Assembly (NCBI GenBank): GCA_018267355.1
Contig: JAFDYP010000067.1
Location: 1-6,655, forward strand
DNA length: 6,655 nt
Source of the DNA: Bacteroidota bacterium
GTDB lineage: Bacteria > Bacteroidota > Bacteroidia > Chitinophagales > LD1
Reading direction: 5' to 3'
Below are positions 1 through 6,595 of the stretch, one piece after another. Numbering within the stretch: the stretch's first letter is position 1; each line of letters starts with the position of its first letter. The translations under genes and the position numbers were made by a program. The notes beneath the pieces are model-generated. The model worked only from the letters and a program-made list of their open reading frames with translations, did not search any database and was not told where the DNA came from.

Positions 1-1060
1 CGCTCAGCATGGGCAGAGAGAGCAGCACCAGTACACATAGGCATGCATGGCGGTAGTCTTCTTCAAAATCCTGCCTGCTGTAGCCTTGTACACCTTTCGC
101 GAGCAGGCTCTCATAGTATTTGTTTTTTGAAGCCTCTTCTATCATTTTCCGATGACTCGATATAAGGCTTAGTACCAGAAAGTATGCGAGATCAAAAGCA
201 GCCCGGCCTTGCCTCGTGGCCTGCCAGTCTATCATCACATAGCGTCCGTCCGGCGCTACCGGAAACATCATATTGCCGATGCGCGAGTCACCATGCAGTA
301 CAGTTTGTCGCCGGTTCATCAGCGTCCAGCTTTTTACCAATACTGTGCGTGCAGGCGCGCTCCAGCTACCGGCCACCAGAGAGTCAAAAAAATAAACTGT
401 GATATCATCTATAGGCAGTACCCGCTTCATGCGCTCCGATGTATCGCCCCAGTACCGGGCGTGTAGCGTAGCTAGTCCGTCCAGTGCCATGTCCAGGTGG
501 GCCTCTGTGAGATTGTCATAGGCTGCCTCACGGTATTCTGTATCGCCGGTCATCAGCTCTGTGACCAGGCAGAGATTGCCTGTGGCAGCAGAGACTTTTG
601 AGATAAAAACCCTCGGTGCCGGTATAGCATCCTGCCGGATAAAGTATTCATTGAACCAGCTCTCTTTGATGTGGTTTAGCTGGAGATTAAAAATTGTCTT
701 GTTCCACACTGTGCCCATACTGGGTGCAAATTTTGCAAAGCACATGAGTGTCTGCTCCAGGCCATCTGAAGTATAGGAGATCGCTATTTTTGCCGCATCG
801 GACCGGAAGATATTGGACTGATCCATAGGAGTCACTGTGCACGCCGCTACTACAGCGTCAGCAGGCAGGGCTGCATTCTTTTTCAGCTCTGCTATCAGCC
901 AGTCTTTGCGTCCTTGTAGCTGGTCCACGTCGCGCGGGAAGCTCAATGGAAAACGCAATTTCCTGTCCAGCCAGGCTACCATAAAACTAATGCCGACCAC
1001 GGGCAGGTAGATAGCCCAGGCCATGTATACGCGTGTAGTGATCGAAAAGGGTCTTTTCAT
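1..1060 (-). CDS. Phosphotransferase of the APH / ecdysteroid-kinase-like fold, with N-terminal hydrophobic segment (C-terminus cut by window edge)
   Basis: A continuous minus-strand reading frame of 353 codons runs from the ATG at 1060 off the left edge without a stop, so the C-terminus is missing. The kinase-like fold shows in a probable ATP-binding lysine K110 (FAKF), a helix glutamate near E138 (ESWFNEYF), the catalytic loop HGDSRIGN at 256-263 (D258, N263) and the metal-binding IDWQ at 277-280 (D278). HGDxRxxN plus IDWQ fits the bacterial phosphotransferase / EcKinase-like (CHK) branch of the APH superfamily, which phosphorylates small-molecule hydroxyls. The substrate cannot be read from sequence. 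Family-like similarity begins near F37 (FPRDVDQL). Residues 11-31 before it are strongly hydrophobic and flanked by R10 and D32-R33-K34, suggesting a membrane anchor. In-frame TAG and TGA lie just upstream of this ATG, so no longer start exists; M13 or M27 are alternatives. A terminator separates it from the genes to its right. Confidence 0.85.
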   Translation of the reverse strand, partial: MKRPFSITTRVYMAWAIYLPVVGISFMVAWLDRKLRFPLSFPRDVDQLQGRKDWLIAELKKNAALPADAVVAACTVTPMDQSNIFRSDAAKIAISYTSDGLEQTLMCFAKFAPSMGTVWNKTIFNLQLNHIKESWFNEYFIRQDAIPAPRVFISKVSAATGNLCLVTELMTGDTEYREAAYDNLTEAHLDMALDGLATLHARYWGDTSERMKRVLPIDDITVYFFDSLVAGSWSAPARTVLVKSWTLMNRRQTVLHGDSRIGNMMFPVAPDGRYVMIDWQATRQGRAAFDLAYFLVLSLISSHRKMIEEASKNKYYESLLAKGVQGYSRQDFEEDYRHACLCVLVLLSLPMLS

Positions 1061-1064
1061 TTTT

Positions 1065-1072
1065 CAAATCTA
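1065..1072 (-). promoter_or_regulatory. Candidate Bacteroidota -7 promoter element before the kinase gene
   Basis: Read on the minus strand this is TAGATTTG, an exact match to the Bacteroidota -7 consensus TAnnTTTG. It ends only four bases before the kinase ATG at 1060, so a start at the usual distance would give an almost leaderless mRNA. I found no TTTG-like -33 element at the expected 19-21 base spacing, where the sequence is GC-rich. The match may be chance, since such motifs are short. Confidence 0.3.
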
Positions 1073-1080
1073 ATAAATGG

Positions 1081-1118
1081 TCCGGCGGCGGCGCTATGAG
1101 GCCAGAGGCACTGCCGGA
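1081..1118. repeat. Short GC-rich inverted repeat in the kinase upstream region
   Basis: TCCGGC at 1081-1086 and GCCGGA at 1113-1118 are perfect inverted arms around a 26-base spacer. The repeat lies between the terminator of the micro-protein gene and the kinase start, roughly where a -33 element or operator would sit. With six-base arms and a long spacer it could be a regulator site, a weak hairpin or chance. No U-run follows it on either strand, so it is not an intrinsic terminator. Confidence 0.25.
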
Positions 1119-1122
1119 AATG

Positions 1123-1151
1123 AAAAAGGCACATCAAAAAGATGTGCCTTT
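1123..1151 (-). terminator. Intrinsic terminator after the PID-CTERM-like micro-protein gene
   Basis: On the minus strand the arm AAAGGCACATC (1151-1141), a TTTTT loop and the arm GATGTGCCTTT (1135-1125) form a perfect 11-bp stem that runs into a T-tract (1127-1123). It begins about 20 bases after the TAA at 1171-1173, the normal place for a Rho-independent terminator. It should end the transcript carrying the large surface-protein gene and the micro-protein gene, and so separate the kinase gene. The stem is perfect in both directions, but no rightward gene is seen that would use it. Confidence 0.85.
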
Positions 1152-1170
1152 ATACCAATAGTCAAATGTA

Positions 1171-1380
1171 TTACTGTTTCCGGGGCTTCAGCGAAGCGTA
1201 AGCATAGCCCGCTACACTTGCCAGCAGTATGATAGCTCCTCCGTCTACAGGCGCACCGGTAGTAGGTGGTGGTCCACCTGACCCTGATCCGCCGCCGCCG
1301 CCCGGTGGTTGTCCGAAGATGGTGCCTGTAGCGACTATCATCATCACTGCAAACGTGGTCTTGAGCATTTTGCTTTTCAT
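1171..1380 (-). CDS. Secreted micro-protein with PID-CTERM-like C-terminal sorting tail (PVDGG)
   Basis: This 69-residue protein has three parts. Residues 1-23 are a signal peptide (K2, K4, K7, then a hydrophobic core ending IFG before Q24). Residues 24-43 are a Gly/Pro-rich linker with no fold. Residues 44-69 are a tail: PVDGG at 44-48, a hydrophobic segment at 49-64 (AIILLASVAGYAYASL) and a basic end (KPRKQ). A short motif, membrane helix and basic tail is the layout of exosortase-type sorting signals, and PVDGG resembles the Bacteroidota PID-CTERM (PIDGG) family. Assignment to that family is from memory, not a search. It starts 21 bases after the large T9SS gene with no terminator between, and a terminator follows it, so the two are probably co-transcribed. 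M5 is an alternative start, but M1 gives the better signal peptide. The role is unknown; a membrane-processed or surface-released peptide, or a small envelope-anchored partner of the large protein, are possibilities. Confidence 0.8.
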   Translation of the reverse strand: MKSKMLKTTFAVMMIVATGTIFGQPPGGGGGSGSGGPPPTTGAPVDGGAIILLASVAGYAYASLKPRKQ

Positions 1381-1401
1381 ATCTGTATTTTACCTTTTGT
1401 G

Positions 1402-1641
1402 TTACTGTTTAGCACTTATGATTACCTTCTGCACAGTCACCTTGCCATTTTCATTCAGCTTCACTATCGCATACCAAGGCTCATTGGCGGGCATTTCAAA
1501 TTCCGTCTTTTCGCTGGTACTCTTCAGCTGCGCTACTGTCTGACCTAGCAGGTTGGTCACCTCTACATCTGCCGCATCGCTGCTTGTGCGCACAATATAT
1601 ATCTTGTTTTGGTAGGCGTATATACGCGCCTGATTTTCAGG
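1402..1641 (-). other. T9SS type A (Por secretion) C-terminal sorting domain of the large protein
   Basis: Residues about 1643-1721 hold the short beta-sandwich found at the end of T9SS cargo: an opening strand pair (ARIYAYQNKIYIV), the hallmark VEVTNLLGQTVAQ at 1668-1680, then WYAIVKLNENG and the last strand KVTVQKVII, ending SAKQ. In this family the domain is recognised by the outer-membrane translocon and usually cleaved on the surface. The usual small residues before the penultimate strand (often PGxYxV) are replaced by NEPWYAIVKL, a modest departure. Confidence 0.9.
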
Positions 1642-4600
1642 GATTACATTTTGTACACCCGTAGCAGTGCTGACTGATTTCTTGAACACCACACTGTAGC
1701 GGCCTGTGTAGTATTGGCTGGCAGCCAGGTGCAGCACCGGTGCGGTGGTGCTCAGGTCGGCCAGTGTGCCGCTTTGGTTGTCCCTCAGATAGGCGGTGAG
1801 GCCATCTGTATTGAGCTCGGTAGCTGTTAGGGTATAGTCGCCTGCATCAGTTGCTGCTATCTTTAGCGGCAGCACGGTAGCCTCTGTCAGCTGGTCCATT
1901 ACGTTAATGGCCATCTCCTTGGCCGGCATATCAAAGCTGAGGTATACGGAGCTACCCGCAGCGATCTTTGCAGCATCATAGCCTGCGTCATAACCTGCAG
2001 TGGCATTGGCATCGCTGTAGCTTACGATCTCATCAGAGTTGCCGCCACCTGTCAGTGTCAGGCGGATCTCGTCAGCCTGCGGGCCGCCTGCTGTCTTGAA
2101 GAATGGTGACGCAGTAGCCGCTACACGCACGGTATTGTTTACACTGATGGTATTGGTAGCAGATGCGAGTACCATAAATGCCTGCGTAGAGCTGATCTGG
2201 TCCGTAGCGCCATTGGTGCCTACGGTACCGTTCCAGGTGGCCCAGTTGCCGGTATATTCTCCTGTAGCCTGGAAAAGGTAAGCAGAACCATCGGTCTTAC
2301 CGGTGTTCAGTGCCTTTACAGCATTCCATGAGATAGGAGATGGATATGGGTTGCCTATCAGGTTCCAGCCATCTGCTGACGGATTGCTGGTGTTTGTCTT
2401 GGTGATCGTGGTAGACACTGTGCCGTTGCCTGGTGTACCTGTGGTAGTGATGGTCAGCGGTGCCGTATAGAGGCGGGCTGCATAGCCCCTCATAGGTGTA
2501 AGCGGGTTGGTGCCTGCCGTAGAACTGATAAAGCCGCCATAGTAGTCTGTAGTAGGTGAGTTGGTAGACTCGCTGTAGTACTGCAGGGTAGGATATGGAG
2601 AGTAAGCATACCAGCAATTGACACCATTGGCTCCTGTCACTGTGAAGTCTGCCGCCCAGTCAGATACCTTGGCATTGGATACCGGTGAGCTGATATCGCG
2701 ATAACCTACAGTAGCATTTGGTACGTAGCGCTCTACGGTCAGGTTGCCTGTCCAGGTGCCTGCCGTACCGCTGGTAAAGTTATCTAGATAAGCTGTTCCG
2801 CTTCCGGTAGACTTCAGCGTCACCACACTGCCACTTCCGGCCGTTACATTGCCTCGTGTCAGAACCAGTGCGGTATTGACATTGACAGTACCACTGATGG
2901 TGGTAGTACCGGCTGTTTTATTTACAGTCAGGATATTGAGTGAGGTATTGCCTGTGACGGTCTGTGCTGTAGTGCCGTTCAGCACCACGCGGCCTCCTCC
3001 TGAGATCGTAGCTGCTGTAGTAGCGCCGCCGGTCCAGTTGCCGCAGAGGCTCAGTGACTGGCCACTGTTTACAGTGATTTGTGCACCTGATGATATGGTC
3101 AGGTTGCTGACCTGCGCCGATGCTGTGAGCACCGGATATACATGGCCGCCGCTCACGGTCTGTACTATAGCTGGAGTCGAGCAGCTGTTTGGTACTGTAC
3201 CTGATGTCCAGTTTGATGCGGTGAACCAGTCAGAAGTATTGCCTACCCAGACATTGCCGGCTGGTGTCAGTGTGAGTACCATAGAGTCTACTGCTGCACC
3301 TGCACATGGCGACAGTGGATTCGCTGTGAGGGTGATGGTCACGTTGCCGGTCTCGTTAGTGCCGGGATGGTAGGTAGGTGTCAGCGTAGTGGTGCCTGTT
3401 AGTGAGCCCGCACCATTGGTAGACCAGGTGTAGCTGCTGTAGTTGGTAGCTGATCCGCTCAGCGTGTATGTAGCCGTATTATTGATCGTAGCTGTAGGAG
3501 TTGAGTTGGCGGTCGCAGTAGCATGTTGATTAACGGTGACAACTGTCGTGGCTGTAGATGTACAGCCTGATGGATTGGCCGCTACCAGCGTATATGTCCC
3601 GGAGGCTGAGGCATTAGGCACACTGTATACAGCAGATGACAGCTCACCCGATGCTGCAAAGGTAGGGACGCTCACACCACCGGATGGTGTAGCCAGCAGT
3701 GTGCTACTGCTGCTGTAGAGTACCACAGTCACATCATCCAGAGCGATACCCATATCGCTGCCGGCATCGTTCAGGTCTGTCCAGCGCAGCCACACAGAGG
3801 AGCCGCTTGCCAGTGGGGTACCCAGGCTTATGGTGCCCGTCACCGATGATTGATTAGCGTTGCCGTTGAGCGCAGCTCCTGCACCGGTACCACTTGCTAC
3901 AGTAGATGTATAGTCAAGAGCAGTTACATTACTATATGAGCCGGAGTTGATAGCCACTGCAGAGGTGCTATAGGAGAAAGTCAGTGAGTTTGCTACAGCT
4001 CCTGAGCCGCCATCGCGCCATTGCTCCCCTGTATATTGTATGAAGATCCTGTCTATCGGAGCGCCGGTAGTATTGGTCAGGTGCAGGCCGTAGTTCAGTG
4101 TGCCTGTACCGCTCGATGCCAGAGAGCCCAGCGCGCGATCGGTGGATGAGGTGCTGCCAAAGTTGAAGAGGTTGCCCGAATTGCTGGAGCCCGTACTCAG
4201 TACCAGGCCATTGGTGGCTAGGTTGCTGCTGCTGGCATACCAGCCGGGTATGGTAGAGTTGTCAGTCCAGGTCACAGACGTACCGGATGACGGCAGACTG
4301 TTGAAGTTTTGCTGGTAGATCTGGCCGGATGTCGCAGTGCCATTGCTCCACTGATAGGTCATGAAGTTTGAACCAGTAGCGGTCAGAGTGAGTGTATCAC
4401 CCTGACAGATCGGACTATTGCTGGAGCCGCTCACTGCTGGCAGCGGATCTACAGAGACCGATAGTGTACGTGGAGTACCGGAGCAGTTTCCATTAGTAGG
4501 TGTCACGCTGATGGTACCTCCGGCAGAGCCGGCGCTTACAGTGATAGAGTTGGTAGATCCTCCGCCAGTCTGCGACCAGCCGGATGGGAGGTTCCAGATG

Positions 4601-6567
4601 TAAGTAATGCCGGATACATTTGTCACGCTATAGCTGATGCCTGCAGCGCCTGTACAGACACTAGGGCTGCCGCTGATAGCCGATGGCTGAGATGGGACCG
4701 TGACCGGTGCTACAGTGAGCGTAGACGCAGGGCCATCGCAGGTGCCGTTATTGGCTACGACACTGACTGTACCACCAGCGGTGCCGGTAGTCACAGTGAT
4801 AGAATTGCTATTGCTGCCGGCAGTTTGCACCCAGCCTGATGGCAGGGTCCAGGTGTAGGTCACGCCTGACACATTGGTCACGCTATAGGTGATACCTGCA
4901 GTAGATTTGCATGGTGCCGCCGGACCGGTGATAGCAGACGGCTGCGCAGGAGGCGCTACACCAGTACCATCGGCAGAGACATCCGCAGACAGGGGTGATC
5001 CACCGCCGCTCACAGGTATGGTGCCTGCATAAGATTGAACCAGCATCGGAGAAAATTTAACATAAATAGCCTGGCTGAAAACGCCACCTCCCTGCGTGAT
5101 GGTAAGGCTGCTGGTGTAAGTACCACCAGCACTAGTACTGAAAGTATACCCTGTCAGCGGGCCTACTGTGATAGCTGCTGTGGTCAGGCTCACACCCGTG
5201 ATGGTAAAGCTATTAGGGCCGGCAGTACTGCCTGTACACACATTGCCAAAAGAGCTAAGTGCGCTGGAGGTCAATATCGGAGAAGGGGAAGTGGTCAGGA
5301 AAGACTTCTCCGGACCGTAATAAGTGCCATAAGCAGTAGTCACGTAAGCATGATAGTAGTAGGTAGTACCTGAAGACAGGCCAGTAAGGCTGGAGGTGAA
5401 GGTGCCGCCGCTCATATTGCTGCTGGTCACCTGCGTGCCGGTACCGGTAGTGAAACCACTGGTAGTACTGTACTCTATACCATATGAAGTGAATGGGCTG
5501 CATCCTGCGCCTGTGACAAATCCCGTATCTATGGCAGAGGAGGTAGTGATAGTGCTGGCACCGCCGGTATTCACCGTAGGTGCTGTATTGATAGCTGAGC
5601 CTGTGGCTGCTACGTTGATGGAGGTAGCACCGCCGCCGCCTACTATTATATTACCATTGTATGATTGAACTAGCGTAGGAGTGAACTGTACGTAAACTTT
5701 CTGGCTGTATGCGCCCCCGCCCTGAGAGAGCGTGAGAGAAGAAGTATAAGGACCTGCATACGTGGTAGAATAGCTAAAGCCGGTCAGTGCTCCTACCGTC
5801 ACATTAGCCGTGGTGAGGCCTACACCTGTGATAGTGAAAGAATCCGGACCGAATGTATTGTTGATACAGTTAGAAGTACCAAAGCCATGCAGTGCCGTAG
5901 CGCTCAGGTAGGTAGATGGCAATGCGGTAGCATTAAGCTGAATGTTATCTATCCTGTTATTGCCTGATACATTGGTTGCGCCGGATGGCGTGAGCCGCAA
6001 ATAGGCATTGGTGGCATTATCGAGACCTGTGATGGTAGTGAGTGTCTGAACTGCAAAAGATGTAGGCGGGCTTATGGCTTGTGCTGATGTCCATGAAGTT
6101 CCGTCCGTGCTGTATTCCCAGGTTTGGGTCGCAAAACCAGTTGTGGTTTTTTGGGTAGCATAGCTGACTACGAGATTCTGGTAGCCGGTCATACTAAATT
6201 TGAACACTATGTACTTTCCATTGGCAGAAAAACCCGTGCCGCCTACCAGGGCCAGGCATGCTGGACTAGTGGTCGTGCTACTCATGCCTGTGCCGACATT
6301 CAGGGTGGATCCGGCAAAGGCTGTCACTTCATTGCCTGAGGTGGCAGTGATCCAGGAGCTGGAGCCGTTGGTACCATTCATATAGATGGTGCCCGATCCG
6401 ACATTGGCCACATAGGTGGTAGGAGCGTTTGGCGCTGCAGCCGCAGCTGTGCCTCCACCACTGGTAGTCTGAAAATCCCAACCCGCCAGGAGCGTCTGTG
6501 CACTCAGGTACTGGGTACAGGCTAATAAGGTTAACGCTAAAAATAAACGTGGAGATAAGTACTTCAT
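1402..6567 (-). CDS. Large multidomain T9SS-exported surface/secreted protein (type A sorting domain)
   Basis: A 1721-residue protein rich in Ser, Thr, Gly and Asn. Residues 1-23 are a signal peptide (core LFLALTLLA, cleavage near SAQ). Then: a beta-sandwich-like module (about 25-213, ending RIDNIQL); two copies of an Ash/Ig-like module (about 222-325, 433-536) flanking a fibronectin III-like domain (about 327-427); two tandem PKD/Ig-like repeats (542-620, 627-706); an Ig-like domain apparently split by an ExeM-type module (about 749-951); another PKD-like domain (about 1014-1102); beta-rich modules common in Bacteroidota secreted proteins (DWFTASNW near 1113, WNLIGNPYPSPISW at 1401-1414); and a T9SS type A sorting domain (about 1643-1721, with LLGQTVAQ and KVII). 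It should cross the inner membrane by Sec and the outer membrane by T9SS, then be surface-attached or released. I see no catalytic domain, so adhesion or matrix/scaffold roles are likelier than enzymatic ones. ATG at 6567 is chosen because it opens the signal peptide. Confidence 0.93.
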   Translation of the reverse strand: MKYLSPRLFLALTLLACTQYLSAQTLLAGWDFQTTSGGGTAAAAAPNAPTTYVANVGSGTIYMNGTNGSSSWITATSGNEVTAFAGSTLNVGTGMSSTTTSPACLALVGGTGFSANGKYIVFKFSMTGYQNLVVSYATQKTTTGFATQTWEYSTDGTSWTSAQAISPPTSFAVQTLTTITGLDNATNAYLRLTPSGATNVSGNNRIDNIQLNATALPSTYLSATALHGFGTSNCINNTFGPDSFTITGVGLTTANVTVGALTGFSYSTTYAGPYTSSLTLSQGGGAYSQKVYVQFTPTLVQSYNGNIIVGGGGATSINVAATGSAINTAPTVNTGGASTITTSSAIDTGFVTGAGCSPFTSYGIEYSTTSGFTTGTGTQVTSSNMSGGTFTSSLTGLSSGTTYYYHAYVTTAYGTYYGPEKSFLTTSPSPILTSSALSSFGNVCTGSTAGPNSFTITGVSLTTAAITVGPLTGYTFSTSAGGTYTSSLTITQGGGVFSQAIYVKFSPMLVQSYAGTIPVSGGGSPLSADVSADGTGVAPPAQPSAITGPAAPCKSTAGITYSVTNVSGVTYTWTLPSGWVQTAGSNSNSITVTTGTAGGTVSVVANNGTCDGPASTLTVAPVTVPSQPSAISGSPSVCTGAAGISYSVTNVSGITYIWNLPSGWSQTGGGSTNSITVSAGSAGGTISVTPTNGNCSGTPRTLSVSVDPLPAVSGSSNSPICQGDTLTLTATGSNFMTYQWSNGTATSGQIYQQNFNSLPSSGTSVTWTDNSTIPGWYASSSNLATNGLVLSTGSSNSGNLFNFGSTSSTDRALGSLASSGTGTLNYGLHLTNTTGAPIDRIFIQYTGEQWRDGGSGAVANSLTFSYSTSAVAINSGSYSNVTALDYTSTVASGTGAGAALNGNANQSSVTGTISLGTPLASGSSVWLRWTDLNDAGSDMGIALDDVTVVLYSSSSTLLATPSGGVSVPTFAASGELSSAVYSVPNASASGTYTLVAANPSGCTSTATTVVTVNQHATATANSTPTATINNTATYTLSGSATNYSSYTWSTNGAGSLTGTTTLTPTYHPGTNETGNVTITLTANPLSPCAGAAVDSMVLTLTPAGNVWVGNTSDWFTASNWTSGTVPNSCSTPAIVQTVSGGHVYPVLTASAQVSNLTISSGAQITVNSGQSLSLCGNWTGGATTAATISGGGRVVLNGTTAQTVTGNTSLNILTVNKTAGTTTISGTVNVNTALVLTRGNVTAGSGSVVTLKSTGSGTAYLDNFTSGTAGTWTGNLTVERYVPNATVGYRDISSPVSNAKVSDWAADFTVTGANGVNCWYAYSPYPTLQYYSESTNSPTTDYYGGFISSTAGTNPLTPMRGYAARLYTAPLTITTTGTPGNGTVSTTITKTNTSNPSADGWNLIGNPYPSPISWNAVKALNTGKTDGSAYLFQATGEYTGNWATWNGTVGTNGATDQISSTQAFMVLASATNTISVNNTVRVAATASPFFKTAGGPQADEIRLTLTGGGNSDEIVSYSDANATAGYDAGYDAAKIAAGSSVYLSFDMPAKEMAINVMDQLTEATVLPLKIAATDAGDYTLTATELNTDGLTAYLRDNQSGTLADLSTTAPVLHLAASQYYTGRYSVVFKKSVSTATGVQNVIPENQARIYAYQNKIYIVRTSSDAADVEVTNLLGQTVAQLKSTSEKTEFEMPANEPWYAIVKLNENGKVTVQKVIISAKQ
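3715..4323 (-). other. ExeM-type beta-sandwich module apparently inserted in an Ig-like domain
   Basis: Residues about 749-951 carry the signature seen at the N-terminus of many bacterial extracellular nucleases and anchored surface proteins: IYQQNFNSLPSSGTS, STIPGWYAS, DRALGSLASSGTG, YTGEQWRDGG and the acidic LRWTDLNDAGSDMGIALDDV ending. No nuclease domain follows here. The Asp/Asn-rich end (D931, N933, D934, D938, D944, D945) may bind calcium, by inference. An Ig-like N-terminal half (about 716-748, ICQGDTLTLTATG to YQWSNG) precedes it and the matching C-terminal half (about 952-1013, SGTYTLVAANPSGCTSTATT) follows. Confidence 0.7.
4450..4689 (-). repeat. PKD/Ig-like repeat P2 of the large protein
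   Basis: Residues 627-706. It shares QPSAI, the SYSVTNVSG stretch, LPSGW, NSITV and AGGT with repeat P1. Hand alignment over 69 positions gave 44 identities. The two cysteines (C638, C695) are 57 residues apart, exactly as in P1, and probably form an intradomain disulfide. Confidence 0.85.
4708..4944 (-). repeat. PKD/Ig-like repeat P1 of the large protein
   Basis: Residues 542-620, directly before P2 with a linker of only six residues (PVTVPS). The cysteines C553 and C610 have the same 57-residue spacing as in P2. The shared YSVTNVSGxTYxWxLPSGW core marks this as a tandem duplication of the module type common in Bacteroidota adhesins. Confidence 0.85.
4960..5271 (-). repeat. Ash/Ig-like repeat A2 of the large protein
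   Basis: Residues about 433-536. It shares with A1 the stretches NSFTITGVSLTTA, TVGPLTGY, YTSSLTITQGGG and LVQSYAGTIPVSGGG. C444 matches C234 of A1, a shift of 210 residues. It follows the fibronectin III-like domain that separates the two copies. Confidence 0.85.
5593..5904 (-). repeat. Ash/Ig-like repeat A1 of the large protein
   Basis: Residues about 222-325. It shares DSFTITGVGLTTA, TVGALTGF, YTSSLTLSQGGG and LVQSYNGNIIVGGGG with A2. The DNA also stays similar (for example ATTGAAC and CTGGCTG segments near 5040 and 5660 on the plus strand), which points to duplication within the gene. Confidence 0.85.
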
Positions 6568-6587
6568 ATGTAATAGGGATTAGAGCG

Positions 6588-6595
6588 CAAATATC
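6588..6595 (-). promoter_or_regulatory. Candidate -7 promoter element for the large surface-protein gene
   Basis: Read on the minus strand this is GATATTTG, one mismatch from the Bacteroidota TAnnTTTG consensus. It ends about 20 bases before the ATG at 6567, giving a short leader. No good TTTG -33 element lies 19-21 bases upstream; a TTTC occurs slightly closer. The rest of 6568-6655 contains no gene I can support, and there is no clear Shine-Dalgarno before the start. Confidence 0.35.

Noticed and set aside
184..776. Three short plus-strand frames (184-402, 209-466, 561-776).
   Set aside because: They lie antisense to the phosphotransferase gene, whose catalytic motifs HGDSRIGN and IDWQ are on the minus strand.
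1..1060. Calling the kinase an aminoglycoside-resistance enzyme.
   Set aside because: Only the superfamily motifs are shared. The IDWQ motif and FPRDVDQL-type N-terminus fit the EcK-like phosphotransferases, and there is no resistance-gene context.
1229..1543. A plus-strand frame with a Pro-rich start followed by hydrophobic stretches that could look like a small membrane protein.
   Set aside because: It is the mirror of the Gly-rich linker and signal peptide of the micro-protein gene and of the end of the large gene. The minus-strand frames have clear family features.
2297..2617. A 106-codon minus-strand frame, Tyr/Arg-rich.
   Set aside because: It overlaps the large gene in another frame on the same strand, and the composition is typical of out-of-frame translation.
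2849..3373. A 174-codon plus-strand open frame inside the large gene.
   Set aside because: It is antisense to the continuous T9SS protein frame, rich in Val, Pro, Leu and Thr as expected from reverse-complemented Ser/Thr/Gly codons, and has no recognisable domain.
3715..4323. Calling the large protein an extracellular nuclease because of its ExeM-type module.
   Set aside because: The module is non-catalytic and no endonuclease/exonuclease/phosphatase motifs are present elsewhere in the protein.
4450..5904. CRISPR-like or other regular short repeats.
   Set aside because: The repetition is at the scale of protein domains (about 240-310 bases), stays in frame and has no regular spacers.
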